64,000 nt of DNA from Bacteroides stercorirosoris. Lineage in GTDB: Bacteria; Bacteroidota; Bacteroidia; Bacteroidales; Bacteroidaceae. The DNA lies in assembly GCF_900142015.1 (NCBI RefSeq), contig NZ_FQZN01000024.1, forward strand, positions 1 to 64,000, given 5' to 3'. The notes under the pieces are model-generated. The model was given only the letters and a program-made list of their open reading frames with translations. It searched no databases and was not told the DNA's origin. This document shows positions 7,875-17,239 of the stretch, piece by piece. Both the position numbers and the translations under genes were made by a program. The number at the start of each line of letters is the position of its first letter. Position 1 is the stretch's first letter.

Positions 7875-9047
7875 ATGGAAGCATTAACATTCAATACCGT
7901 AGAACAAGCGTTGCTTGCTGCCATCGGTATTCTTTTCATTATCCAACTCCTCTATTACTTTTGTCTTTACAACCGTATACACACCCGTAGCCGTGCTTTA
8001 AAGCAAAGTGATATACATTTTTCACAAGAGTTACAGCCTTTATCCGTCATCATCTACGCACGCGAAGAGGTGGAGAACTTACGCCGTAACCTGCCCGCAG
8101 TGCTGGAACAGGATTACCCGCAATTCGAAGTCATCGTCATCAATGACGGCAATACGGATGAAAGCGAAGACTACCTGACACTGCAAGGAGAAAAATATCC
8201 GAACCTGTATCATAGCTTTGTTCCGGATTCTTCCCGCTACATCAGCCGCAAAAAACTGGCCGTAACCCTCGGTGTAAAGGCAAGCAAATATGATTGGCTT
8301 GTATTTACCGAAGCCAACTGCCTGCCTGAAAGCAACCAGTGGCTACGCACAATGGCACGCAACTTCACCTCACGCACCCAAATAGTATTAGGCTACAGCG
8401 GATATGAACGTGGCAAAGGATGGCTGCACAAAAGGGTATCTTTCGATAACCTGTTCAGTGCTATGCGTTATCTGGGCTATGCACTGGCGGGAAAGCCTTA
8501 CATCGGCATCGGCCGTAACATGGCATACCGCAAAGAATTGTTCTACGCCCAAAAGGGGTTCTCCGCACACCTGAACCTGCAACGCGGAGATGACGACCTG
8601 TTTATCAACAAAGCCACCACAGCCGAGAATACACGGGTGGAAACAGATGCCAATGCAGTGGTACGCGTGCAGCCCGTAAAGCGTGCCAAAGACTGGCGGG
8701 AGGAGAAAATCAGCTATACGGTGACGGCACACTTCTATAAAGGAATACAACGTTACCTGTCGGGATTTGAAACGACTTCCCGCTTATTGTTTCATGCCGC
8801 ATGGATAGCTACGCTGGTAATAGGCATCATGAACTTTCACTGGCTGGCGGCAGGCATTGCGTTTCTGATTTTCGCCCTGCGATATACCATGCAGGCACTT
8901 ATCATCAATAAGACAGCCAAAGACTTAGGGGAAAAACGGCGTTACTTCTTTACGCTTCCAGTGTTCGATGTATTACAGCCGATGCAGTCTCTGCGCTGGA
9001 AGTCGCATTGTCTGTTCAGAAAGAGAAGCGACTTCCTTAGGAGATAG
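7875..9047 (+). CDS. Membrane-associated family 2 glycosyltransferase
   Basis: A 390-residue GT2-type protein. It starts with one membrane helix (about residues 10-30), followed by a GT-A domain with SVIIYAREE, the nucleotide-binding VIVINDGNTDES and a later QRGDDDLFI segment, then two C-terminal membrane helices. Substrate and product cannot be told from sequence. The frame opens at 7791, but the promoter at 7841 makes ATG 7875 or ATG 7860 the realistic start; neither has a clear ribosome binding site. It is transcribed alone: a terminator lies upstream and a repeat array downstream. Processive polysaccharide synthases are similar, but the usual QxxRW signature is not obvious. Confidence 0.85.
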   Translation: MEALTFNTVEQALLAAIGILFIIQLLYYFCLYNRIHTRSRALKQSDIHFSQELQPLSVIIYAREEVENLRRNLPAVLEQDYPQFEVIVINDGNTDESEDYLTLQGEKYPNLYHSFVPDSSRYISRKKLAVTLGVKASKYDWLVFTEANCLPESNQWLRTMARNFTSRTQIVLGYSGYERGKGWLHKRVSFDNLFSAMRYLGYALAGKPYIGIGRNMAYRKELFYAQKGFSAHLNLQRGDDDLFINKATTAENTRVETDANAVVRVQPVKRAKDWREEKISYTVTAHFYKGIQRYLSGFETTSRLLFHAAWIATLVIGIMNFHWLAAGIAFLIFALRYTMQALIINKTAKDLGEKRRYFFTLPVFDVLQPMQSLRWKSHCLFRKRSDFLRR

Positions 9048-9058
9048 CAGCTTTCCCA

Positions 9059-9180
9059 ATGCCACACCTTAATAGCTGAAATGCCACACCTTATCTCTCG
9101 TGAAGTGTGGCATTTCAGTTATTAAGATGTGGCATTTTAGTTATTAAGGTGTGGCATTGGGAACAACGAAGTGCGGCATT
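9059..9180. repeat. 22-bp-pitch array, word ATGCCACACCTT / AAGGTGTGGCAT (6 units)
   Basis: Units begin at 9059, 9081, 9103, 9125, 9147 and 9169, exactly 22 bp apart. The first two read ATGCCACACCTT and the last four read as its reverse complement (AAGTGTGGCATT, AGATGTGGCATT, AGGTGTGGCATT, AAGTGCGGCATT). The 10-bp spacers are mostly unrelated. Units 2 and 3 together form a strong hairpin, so the locus could also terminate the two convergent genes. The last unit overlaps the stop codon of the permease gene on the minus strand. Confidence 0.88.
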
Positions 9181-10423
9181 ATTCGTATCTCATGGAATTT
9201 GCAGGATGAATGCGTGTAATGAGGTAAGAAGGTCCTAAAAGCATCAGAACCGATACCAGCAAAGTACCGATATTCAGCAATAAGAAAAGCAGGATATTGA
9301 AAGATACCGGTACGGTATCCATATAATACGTCTCAGGATCAAGCCTAAAGATACCGAACCACTTTTGCAGGAAATAGAAGGCAAGTCCGATAGCATTGCC
9401 CCACAACATCCCTTTTCCAATGAGGAAAACGGAGAACCAAAGAAAAACCTTGCGGATAGTGGTATTGTTGGCCCCAAGCGACTTCAGCACACCAATCATG
9501 GAGGTACGCTCAATGATGATTATCAGCAAGCCGGAAACCATCGTGAAACCTGCCACACCGGCCATCAGAATCAATATTACCCAGATGTTTACATCCAGTA
9601 TGCTGAGCCAGGCAAATATCTGAGGATTAAGTTCTTCGACATTGCGCACACAGTAATCTTCTCCGTATTTATCGGTTACTTCGTTCATGTCGGCAGCAAT
9701 CTGATAAGTGGTTGCTTCCAGACGGTCATAATCATGTATCTGTAGTTCCACACCGCTGACCTGCTCCGGTTTCCAGTTATTGAGACGGTTTACAAGGTAT
9801 AAATCGGTCAGAAGGAAAAGATTATCATATTCCGAAAAGTTAGTCTGATAAATACCTGCAATCTGTAAACGGCGTGCACGAATATCATCCTGTATATAAT
9901 AGGTATCTATTTTATCCCCTAATTTCAGTCTCAACTTCGTGGCAAGTGCTTTGGAGATTATAACGCGGTTGGAAGAGGCGGTATCGCTGAACTGTGGCAG
10001 TTCACCTTCCACCAGATGTTCACGGAAGAAAGCAGGATCAAACTCCGGTCCTACTCCCTTCAACACCATACCCTGGAAATCTTCCGCAGTCTTTATCATT
10101 CCGGGCTTGGTAGAGTAACGCTGCACATGCTTCACCTCGGGATAACCGGAAAGGATAGAAACAAGGCTGTCGTTCACCACCACAGGGCGCGTCTCATAGG
10201 AACGGGCGGCATCCGAATTCGTAATCTGAATATCCGAGCCGAACCCTATGACCTTACCACGCACTTCACTCTTAAACCCGACTATCACCGACACCGTAAT
10301 TATCATCACTGCCAAACCGATAGCAACACCTATCAGGGCAATGAGCACGGCAGGACGGGAAACTTGCTTTCCGGGCTCCGAATTGCGATAGATACGAAGG
10401 GCGATAAAGCGGGATAAATTCAT
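9179..10423 (-). CDS. LolC/LolE-type FtsX-family ABC permease
   Basis: A 414-residue inner-membrane protein of the lipoprotein-releasing permease family. It has an N-terminal helix (about residues 25-50), a large periplasmic MacB_PCD-like domain, and three C-terminal helices around MAGVAGFTMVSGLL and IERTSMIGVLKSLGA. The family moves lipoproteins out of the inner membrane with a LolD ATPase, but no ATPase is adjacent. The frame opens at 10453, but that part overlaps an inverted repeat, and MNLSRFIALRIY at 10423 is the typical family start. It differs from the twelve permeases of the large cluster, which have MacB-like termini. Confidence 0.88.
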   Translation of the reverse strand: MNLSRFIALRIYRNSEPGKQVSRPAVLIALIGVAIGLAVMIITVSVIVGFKSEVRGKVIGFGSDIQITNSDAARSYETRPVVVNDSLVSILSGYPEVKHVQRYSTKPGMIKTAEDFQGMVLKGVGPEFDPAFFREHLVEGELPQFSDTASSNRVIISKALATKLRLKLGDKIDTYYIQDDIRARRLQIAGIYQTNFSEYDNLFLLTDLYLVNRLNNWKPEQVSGVELQIHDYDRLEATTYQIAADMNEVTDKYGEDYCVRNVEELNPQIFAWLSILDVNIWVILILMAGVAGFTMVSGLLIIIIERTSMIGVLKSLGANNTTIRKVFLWFSVFLIGKGMLWGNAIGLAFYFLQKWFGIFRLDPETYYMDTVPVSFNILLFLLLNIGTLLVSVLMLLGPSYLITRIHPANSMRYE

Positions 10424-10438
10424 GATTATTATTATTTC

Positions 10439-10511
10439 AGACACGGATTTCACGGATTACACGGTTGTTACATACTGATAAACAACCGTGTAATCCGTGA
10501 AATCCGTGTCT
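10439..10511 (-). terminator. Inverted-repeat terminator after the aminotransferase gene
   Basis: About 31 bases at 10439-10469 are the reverse complement of 10481-10511. The arms are made of ATCCGTG-type repeats (CACGGATTTCACGGATTACAC), a simple hairpin class common in Bacteroides. It lies between two minus-strand genes and would stop transcription of the aminotransferase before the permease. Confidence 0.7.
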
Positions 10512-10519
10512 AATTAGTA

Positions 10520-11719
10520 TTATTCAGTACGTCCCGGATACACCTCCAAAGCTTTCGACAGGACAAAGAGAGCACGTGTTAAATCCTCTTTCTTCAACAC
10601 ATACGCTATGCGGACTTCATTGCAACCGGAACCGGGTGTAGTATAGAAACCGGAAGCAGGCGCCATAAATACGGTTTCTCCTTCGTACTCAAAGTCGGAA
10701 AGACACCAGGCACAAAACTTATCGGAATCGTCCACTGGAAGTTTGGCTACCGTGTAGAAAGCCCCCATAGGGATGGGCGAATATACGCCGGGAATACGGT
10801 TCAAACCGTCTATCAGACATTTACGGCGTTCTACATATTCGTCGTATGTATCACGCAAGTAATCCTCATCGGCATCCAGAGAAGCCTCAGCAGCAATCTG
10901 TCCTATCAATGGAGGACTGAGACGCGCCTGGCAGAATTTCATCACAGCGTCACGGATTTCCTTATTCTTCGTAATCAGAGCACCGATACGGATGCCACAT
11001 TCAGAGTAGCGCTTGGATACGGAGTCAATCAACACCACATTATCTTCAATACCTTCCAGATGACAGGCGGAAATATACGGAGACCCTGTATAGATGAACT
11101 CACGGTAAACCTCGTCAGAGAAAAGAAACAAGTCGTACTTCTTGACCAAATCACGTATCTGGTTCATCTCACGGCGGGTATAAAGGTAGCCCGTAGGATT
11201 ATTGGGATTGCAGATGAGGATAGCCCTGGTACGCTCATTGATCAGTTCCTCGAACTTCTCCACCTTCGGAAGCGAAAAACCTTCCTCTATCGTGGTAGCG
11301 ATGGTGCGGATTTTGGCACCGGCAGAAATAGCGAACGCCATATAGTTGGCATAAGCCGGTTCGGGAACAATAATCTCGTCACCCGGATTCAGGCACGCCA
11401 GGAAAGAGAACAACACAGCCTCGGAACCGCCGGATGTGATGATGATATCATCCGCCGTCAGCTTGATATTGAACTTATCATAATAACCTACCAGCTTTTC
11501 GCGATAACTGCGATATCCCGCGCTGGGACTATATTCCAGAACCTTACGATCAATGTTGCGTATCGCGTCAATCGCGACTTGCGGCGTGGGCAGGTCGGGC
11601 TGTCCGATGTTCAGGTGGAATACGTGCACACCCCTCTGCTTGGCTGCATCAGCCAGAGGAGCCAGCTTTCTGATAGGAGACGCGGGCATTTCCACCCCGC
11701 GAATAGATATTGTTGGCAT
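10520..11719 (-). CDS. Class I/II PLP-dependent aminotransferase (aspartate aminotransferase-like)
   Basis: A 399-residue fold-type I aminotransferase. Visible are NIGQPDLPTP near the N-terminus, CNPNNPTG, SDEVYREF, and SVSKRYSECGIRIG with the PLP lysine. This pattern fits the aspartate/aromatic aminotransferase group; the amino donor is not certain. The frame extends to 11785, but the promoter -7 element at 11795-11802 would leave no leader for that start. MPTISIRGVEMP at 11719 fits the family and leaves a leader of about 70 bases. It is monocistronic, with a hairpin terminator behind it. Confidence 0.9.
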   Translation of the reverse strand: MPTISIRGVEMPASPIRKLAPLADAAKQRGVHVFHLNIGQPDLPTPQVAIDAIRNIDRKVLEYSPSAGYRSYREKLVGYYDKFNIKLTADDIIITSGGSEAVLFSFLACLNPGDEIIVPEPAYANYMAFAISAGAKIRTIATTIEEGFSLPKVEKFEELINERTRAILICNPNNPTGYLYTRREMNQIRDLVKKYDLFLFSDEVYREFIYTGSPYISACHLEGIEDNVVLIDSVSKRYSECGIRIGALITKNKEIRDAVMKFCQARLSPPLIGQIAAEASLDADEDYLRDTYDEYVERRKCLIDGLNRIPGVYSPIPMGAFYTVAKLPVDDSDKFCAWCLSDFEYEGETVFMAPASGFYTTPGSGCNEVRIAYVLKKEDLTRALFVLSKALEVYPGRTE

Positions 11720-11794
11720 GTCTAAGTAATTACAATTTGACAAATAATAGTTAACGATTGATGATATACTTTCATATATATGCAATCAGAGGTG

Positions 11795-11802
11795 CAAAAG
11801 TA
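11795..11802 (-). promoter_or_regulatory. -7 element of the aminotransferase gene
   Basis: On the minus strand this reads TACTTTTG, followed by GC. It lies 76 bases before the chosen start at 11719. No clear -33 TTTG is present. Confidence 0.55.
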
Positions 11803-11895
11803 ACACTTTTATTGATACGAACGGAAAGCATTGGCAAAAAAGTTTAAAAACACTATCTATGACTTAAAAGATAGTGGCGGTTTCAAAAGAAATTG

Positions 11896-11903
11896 TACCT
11901 TTG
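11896..11903 (+). promoter_or_regulatory. -7 element of the fucose-isomerase-like gene
   Basis: TACCTTTG on the plus strand, 44 bases before the ATG at 11947. It is about 95 bp from the divergent aminotransferase promoter. Confidence 0.6.
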
Positions 11904-11946
11904 AATATCGTAAAATTGTCAAACCGTAAACCGTATACAAAATACC

Positions 11947-13182
11947 ATGGTATTAAACCTGATAACCTTCGCATCACTGCTTCACAAGCAAGCATCTGTT
12001 CTCGGATCTCACGAATTAATCCTAAACGAACTGGAGAAATATTTTACCGTGAATCTTGTGTATTATCAAGACATTGATAAACTCACAAAAGATGATTTCT
12101 GTCTGCTATTTATCGCCACCGGCGGCGTAGAACGGCTGGTTATCCAGCGCTTCGAGTCCCTCCCCCGCCCTGCCATCCTGCTGGCGGACGGCATGCAGAA
12201 TTCTCTCGCTTCCGCTCTCGAAATTTCTTCCTGGCTGCGAGGGCGGGGCATGAAAAGCGAAATTCTACATGGAGAACTGCCCGAAATTATCAAACGTATC
12301 TTTGTATTGTACAGCAACTTCAAGGCACAACGGGCACTCTCCGGATCACGCATAGGTGTGGTGGGCGCTCCTTCTTCATGGCTGGTTGCCAGTAATGTGG
12401 ATTATCTGCTGTCGAAACGCCGATGGGGAATAGAGTATACGGACATTCCGCTGGAACGCGTATACGAATATTTCAACCAAATAACAGATGATGAAGTGGG
12501 CGAAGATTGTGCCGCCTTTGCCGGTAAGGCACTCGCCTGCCGGGAGGCTACTCCGGAAGATCTGATAAAGGCCATGCGGCTGTATCGCGCCCTCAAAAGG
12601 ATTGTAGATGAAGAGAAACTGAGCGCCCTTACCCTGAGTTGCTTCAAACTGATAGAACAAACCGGAACCACCGGATGCCTCGCCTTAGCTTTGCTGAACG
12701 ATGAGGGCATCATAGCCGGATGCGAAGGTGACCTGCAATCCGTCTTTACCCAACTTGCCATCAAGGTACTGACCGGTAACCCCTCATTTATGGCAAACCC
12801 TTCGATGATCAATGCACGCACCAACGAAATAATACTGGCTCATTGCACCGTCGGCATTGCGCAGACCGAGCAATACATCATCCGCAGCCATTTTGAGACG
12901 GAAGCGGGTATCGGTATTCAGGGAATCCTGCCCACAGGACACGTCACAGTAGTGAAGTGTGGCGGAGAATGTCTGGACGAATATTATCTAAGTACGGGTA
13001 CGCTGACAGAGAACACGAATTATATCAATATGTGCCGCACACAGGTACGCATCAAACTCGATACCCCGGCAGAGTATTTTCTCAAGAATCCGCTGGGAAA
13101 CCATCATGTACTGGTACACGGGAATTATGCCGTATTACTGGACGAGTTCCTACAGGCAAACGGATGTAAACGGATAGAATAG
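11947..13182 (+). CDS. Fucose-isomerase-like protein
   Basis: A 411-residue protein that resembles the L-fucose/L-arabinose isomerase superfamily. The N-terminal part looks like the Rossmann-type substrate region (FIATGGVERLV, RIGVVGAPSSWLVAS). The C-terminal part has GCLALALLNDEGIIAGCEGDLQS and HCTVG, the type of Glu and His positions used for metal binding. It is shorter than true FucI (about 590), as are other fucose-isomerase-like proteins. No sugar genes are adjacent, so the substrate is unknown. Its stop lies two bases before the stop of the convergent histidine kinase gene, leaving no room for a terminator. Confidence 0.75.
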   Translation: MVLNLITFASLLHKQASVLGSHELILNELEKYFTVNLVYYQDIDKLTKDDFCLLFIATGGVERLVIQRFESLPRPAILLADGMQNSLASALEISSWLRGRGMKSEILHGELPEIIKRIFVLYSNFKAQRALSGSRIGVVGAPSSWLVASNVDYLLSKRRWGIEYTDIPLERVYEYFNQITDDEVGEDCAAFAGKALACREATPEDLIKAMRLYRALKRIVDEEKLSALTLSCFKLIEQTGTTGCLALALLNDEGIIAGCEGDLQSVFTQLAIKVLTGNPSFMANPSMINARTNEIILAHCTVGIAQTEQYIIRSHFETEAGIGIQGILPTGHVTVVKCGGECLDEYYLSTGTLTENTNYINMCRTQVRIKLDTPAEYFLKNPLGNHHVLVHGNYAVLLDEFLQANGCKRIE

Positions 13183-13184
13183 AA

Positions 13185-15800
13185 CTATTCGTTACTGTCC
13201 GGCACACGCACCGTGAAGCGAGTACCTTTTCCTATTTCAGAAGAAACTGCTATCTTGCCACAGAAACGTTCTACAATGGTCTGACAGATGCTCAAACCCA
13301 AACCGGCACCTTGAGTGAAACTGTCCACCTTATAGAAACGTTCGAATATGCGTTGCTGGTTCTCTTCTGAAATGCCGCTTCCGGTATCTTCCACAAAGAA
13401 GACCGTGTACCCCGGTTCTTCCGTCAGATAACCGAACGTGATGGAGCCGTGTGTCGTAAACTTCTTGGCATTATTGATGAAGTTATTAATCACCTGTTTC
13501 AGACGGACTGAGTCTGTAATGATCGACTTACTTTCGTTTTCAGGAATCTGCATCACCAGTTCCACTCCGGCAGGCATACTCAGACGCTGGGAATCGTATA
13601 TCTGCTGCATGACAAAATTCAGATTGTATCCGGCGAAACGGAAGTCCATTGAACCGGATTCGATACGAGACAAGTCGAGAATATCGTTTATCAATGCCAG
13701 CAGAAGGGTACAATTGATATTGATGGTATCTACAAACTGCTTCACCTCTTCGGGACTGAACGCGTCTATATCTTTCAACAGATCGGAGAAACCGACGATA
13801 GCATTCAACGGAGTACGTATCTCATGGCTCATGTTGGCAAGGAAAGCGGATTTCAGAGTATCAGCCTGCAAAGCGCGGTCACGGGCTGCTATCAACTCTT
13901 CTTCCGTGTTTTTATAGCGCTGGATGCTCTGGCAAACGCCTAATACCATATAGGGCGCTTCACGGGTCAGACCGTTATAAGAAGTGCTGCGGAACTCCCA
14001 CCATTCATATTTTCCTTCTGCATTGCGCATACGGAAATTCATTCGGGTATCTACTTCTTCTCCTTTAAGAATAACATCAAAATGTTTCTGTGTTTGCTCC
14101 AGGTCTTCCGGATAGATAAGAAGTTCCAGTTCTTTCCGGAGAATGGTTAACTTGCCCGGAAGTCCGAAGTGGTCGAGTAGCGCACCGGCAAAGTGGAAAC
14201 TGGCTGTACGTATGTCATACTGCCAGGGATATACGGAACTTGCATCCACTGCCAGATTGAAGAAACGCTTATGCATCTCCTCCTCGGATATGTTGCGGCA
14301 GCAAATCGCCATCCCCGTCATCTTATTCTTAGAATAGATGGGCACCACTTCACCCGAAACCGGGAAATAAGTTCCTTTGTGAACTTCCTGCATGAAAGCT
14401 TTCTCCGGAATGGGAATCACACGGCGTTCAGTTCTCACCTGTTTCAATAAAACGGGCAGAATATTTTCTCCGTTACAAAAGATGTGGAAAATGGAACCTG
14501 CCATCTGTCCTTCGTAGTAACGTGCCGTATGAACGTCCGGATCGAGTTCCAGCATCAGCATCAGAGCCCGGTTGACAAAGTGTATGCGAAAGTCTGTATC
14601 ATAAGTTATCAGTCCGTCGCGAATGGAACAGAAGATATTATCGAATTCATCACGCTGTTCCACCAGGCGGTTTTGGATAAGCAGGCGCGTTTGTGCGTGC
14701 ATACGTCGGCGGGATTCATGGCGGTTAAGGCGATAAAGCCAGATTACCAATACAATCAATGCTCCTACAATGACAGAATAAAAAAGCACGAACCAGCCAC
14801 GGTAACGCTCCATTAAGGGGGCATTCAGAATAATGCCATTATCACTTACCTTATCTGTGTTTACCCTGAAAAACTCCAATTGTTTATAGTCATAAAGCAT
14901 CTTACTGGGCAGGTCGGTAACTCCTACTACCGAGGGTATGGCTCCTTGCAATACCTGTGCAGCGCATCGTCCGGCTGCATGTGCACTCTCGTAAGGTTCC
15001 ATATCATGAACACCGAACACGCCGTTTGTCAGCGCAAGGCTTTGTCCGGCAAAAACCGGAGCTTTAGAGTTCTTTCCTATAAAAGAGAGGAATGGAGTCC
15101 ATTTGGGAGCAATGACAATACGGTTGTAGGCATTGTATTCATAACAGATGGAAGAAATGACCGGGTTGGGTGCTTGCGCCTGTACGTTCATTGTCTTTAA
15201 GGTGTACTCAGGATGTTTTTGCTGATAATCCGCCCAAACCAGCTCAAACTCTTCAACTCCCTTGATACTTAAACGACTGCTGTCTGAAACGCAAACTACC
15301 TCTGTACGATGAGGAAACACACGACGTGCACTTTCAAGCAGATATTCAAAATCTATTTTAGAGGTATATCCGCACACATTGGGCAAACTTGACATCAGTT
15401 TGTCGTTAGGATACTTTATGCCCGATACAACCACCGGCAACTTATAGGGTAAAGAGTCGCCACAATGCATCAAGGTATAGAAGGCTTCGTCACTTGCTGT
15501 AATAATAAGGTCGGTATTCCGCTGACGCGCCCGTTCACAAATGCGTCGCATAATGACACACTCGGAAGCAAATGTCCAATAGTCCGCATCCAAATACTCG
15601 GCAGTAACTTTAGCCTTTACACCTCCGCGTGCCAGTCCATCGCGCACTCCTTCGGTCAGTTTATTGTTCCAGGGGGTACGATGATTGTATGATTGGATGA
15701 AAAGGACGTTATATGTACGTTCTGCGGCAGAGAAGTGTCCGGCAAATATAATGCAGGGAAACAAGCCGAGTAACATAACGAGGAGTAAGCGTCTCTTCAT
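13185..15800 (-). CDS. Sensor histidine kinase with periplasmic ABC-substrate-like sensor and PAS domains
   Basis: An 871-residue membrane sensor kinase. After a signal or anchor helix (residues 1-25) comes a periplasmic domain similar to ABC-transporter substrate-binding proteins of the PF04392 type (YNVLFIQSYNHRTPW onwards). A membrane helix around residue 340 is followed by PAS-like segments, HisKA with phosphorylated His659 in SHEIRTP, and a HATPase_c domain (FINNAKKF, DTGSGIS, GAGLGLS). There is no receiver domain, and no response regulator lies nearby. The frame reaches 15845, but a TATATTTG promoter element at 15843-15850 shows that MKRRLLLVML at 15800 is the start. Confidence 0.9.
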   Translation of the reverse strand: MKRRLLLVMLLGLFPCIIFAGHFSAAERTYNVLFIQSYNHRTPWNNKLTEGVRDGLARGGVKAKVTAEYLDADYWTFASECVIMRRICERARQRNTDLIITASDEAFYTLMHCGDSLPYKLPVVVSGIKYPNDKLMSSLPNVCGYTSKIDFEYLLESARRVFPHRTEVVCVSDSSRLSIKGVEEFELVWADYQQKHPEYTLKTMNVQAQAPNPVISSICYEYNAYNRIVIAPKWTPFLSFIGKNSKAPVFAGQSLALTNGVFGVHDMEPYESAHAAGRCAAQVLQGAIPSVVGVTDLPSKMLYDYKQLEFFRVNTDKVSDNGIILNAPLMERYRGWFVLFYSVIVGALIVLVIWLYRLNRHESRRRMHAQTRLLIQNRLVEQRDEFDNIFCSIRDGLITYDTDFRIHFVNRALMLMLELDPDVHTARYYEGQMAGSIFHIFCNGENILPVLLKQVRTERRVIPIPEKAFMQEVHKGTYFPVSGEVVPIYSKNKMTGMAICCRNISEEEMHKRFFNLAVDASSVYPWQYDIRTASFHFAGALLDHFGLPGKLTILRKELELLIYPEDLEQTQKHFDVILKGEEVDTRMNFRMRNAEGKYEWWEFRSTSYNGLTREAPYMVLGVCQSIQRYKNTEEELIAARDRALQADTLKSAFLANMSHEIRTPLNAIVGFSDLLKDIDAFSPEEVKQFVDTININCTLLLALINDILDLSRIESGSMDFRFAGYNLNFVMQQIYDSQRLSMPAGVELVMQIPENESKSIITDSVRLKQVINNFINNAKKFTTHGSITFGYLTEEPGYTVFFVEDTGSGISEENQQRIFERFYKVDSFTQGAGLGLSICQTIVERFCGKIAVSSEIGKGTRFTVRVPDSNE

Positions 15801-15842
15801 ATCTGAATTTTCTTCTGTTTGAATAAATGTGCTTTCACCTCG

Positions 15843-15850
15843 CAAATATA
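15843..15850 (-). promoter_or_regulatory. -7 element of the histidine kinase gene
   Basis: On the minus strand TATATTTG lies 42 bases before the start at 15800 and overlaps the longest possible reading frame, which excludes that longer start. It gives the kinase a transcript separate from the ABC cluster. Confidence 0.6.
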
Positions 15851-15891
15851 CGCATTATATTGAAAAACAGAATAAAATGTACCTTTTCTTT

Positions 15892-17205
15892 TTACTCATC
15901 ATGCAAAGCATCCGCCGGATGTACCCGCATCGCCTGTGTAGCCGGGAACCAAACACCAATTATCACCATCAGACCCATAAGGAAAAAAGTAGATAGTGAA
16001 ACGATGGCAAAGCGAACTCCCGTAGCATCAGCCTGTTCGGTCATCGTAGCTTCTGCCGTCACCAGGTTGCCACAGATAATCAGAGCAGGGATAGTAGCCA
16101 GAACCAATAATAATAATCCTTCGCTCAGCAATTGTCCAAATATTTTCCTACGACTGCTGCCCATCGCCATTCGTAAAGCAATCTCGCTACGGCGGTGGCG
16201 TGTACGGAACCAGAAAGTTCCCATCAAGCCTATAAAGACATTAAAACTGAAGAATACAGCAATGAGCCGTGCACTACGGATATACGGAGTAATCCCTTCG
16301 GATGCATCACGCTCTGCTTTCTGTTCATCATAACTGCGGACTTCAAACAGGTAGAACGGATCAACCTGCAACCGGGAAGACATTTCACGAGAGAAGCGGG
16401 TAGCGAAATCGCCCGTATCAGCCTCGGGACGTACGCGGATGGAAATAAAGGGAACAGCCTGCCACCGATAGAACCAATTCGGAAGAGGCATCAGAATGAA
16501 AGATTCATAACGGGCATAATCATCACTCTTCTGATGACTGCATACGGCGGCCACCCGGTAGCGAAGACTGCTTCCTGAATAGTAGTCAAAGAATTCCTTC
16601 CCAAGCACCCCACGACTGGTATGGAAAAGGCTGTCCGCCAGATCCAATGAAATGACGGCAGGCAAAGGAGTGACGGCGGGATTCCACTCGGCCGAACCAA
16701 ATGCCAGCGAAGAACCGGTAGTACTTTCAAACGCATCCATATTGCCTGAGAACATACCGGTGCCCTCTTCTATCGGAATGCGCATCACCTTGAAATACTC
16801 AGGAGACACATAACGAACATTGGCGTCCTTCACACCAACGCTATCTATAGTATATCCCTGAAATACAGCATTCCGGGTATAGGCATCGGAACCAAGCCAG
16901 ATGCTGGCACTCTCTACGTCCGGATGTTCCTTGATGCGTCGGAATGCTTCCTCCATAGGCTTAAACCAAAAGCGTTGCAGACTATCCTCGGATGAACAGA
17001 GCACAAGTTGCTTGGGGTTAGTGGAAAGACGAAGCTTGTATACATGTTCCAGATCGTAACCTTTGGGCTGACGCTCGGCATAAGCAAAGCCATAGAGCAT
17101 ATCGAGGCAATACCATAACAACACGAACACGATTAAGAGTTCGGCAAAAAGCCAACCGTTTGCACGACGCTGGTTCCAAATTTGTGTCAGAATGGACTTT
17201 ATCAT
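15892..17205 (-). CDS. MacB/FtsX ABC permease, type A (pair 6)
   Basis: A 437-residue permease without a fused ATPase. An N-terminal helix follows RRANGWLFAELLI, then comes a periplasmic MacB_PCD domain and three C-terminal helices. The cytoplasmic loop reads GTFWFRTRHRRSEIALRMAMGSS and the tail is VHPADALHDE, the marks of type A here. It is the last gene of the cluster and pairs with the type-B gene directly upstream (17240-18478). The predicted role is mechanotransmission or substrate handling in an export pump using the shared ATPase at 27524. The substrate is unknown. Confidence 0.88.
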   Translation of the reverse strand: MIKSILTQIWNQRRANGWLFAELLIVFVLLWYCLDMLYGFAYAERQPKGYDLEHVYKLRLSTNPKQLVLCSSEDSLQRFWFKPMEEAFRRIKEHPDVESASIWLGSDAYTRNAVFQGYTIDSVGVKDANVRYVSPEYFKVMRIPIEEGTGMFSGNMDAFESTTGSSLAFGSAEWNPAVTPLPAVISLDLADSLFHTSRGVLGKEFFDYYSGSSLRYRVAAVCSHQKSDDYARYESFILMPLPNWFYRWQAVPFISIRVRPEADTGDFATRFSREMSSRLQVDPFYLFEVRSYDEQKAERDASEGITPYIRSARLIAVFFSFNVFIGLMGTFWFRTRHRRSEIALRMAMGSSRRKIFGQLLSEGLLLLVLATIPALIICGNLVTAEATMTEQADATGVRFAIVSLSTFFLMGLMVIIGVWFPATQAMRVHPADALHDE

Positions 17206-17239
17206 AATGATTTCTCTTTAGTTCATGTTTGCAATTTAT

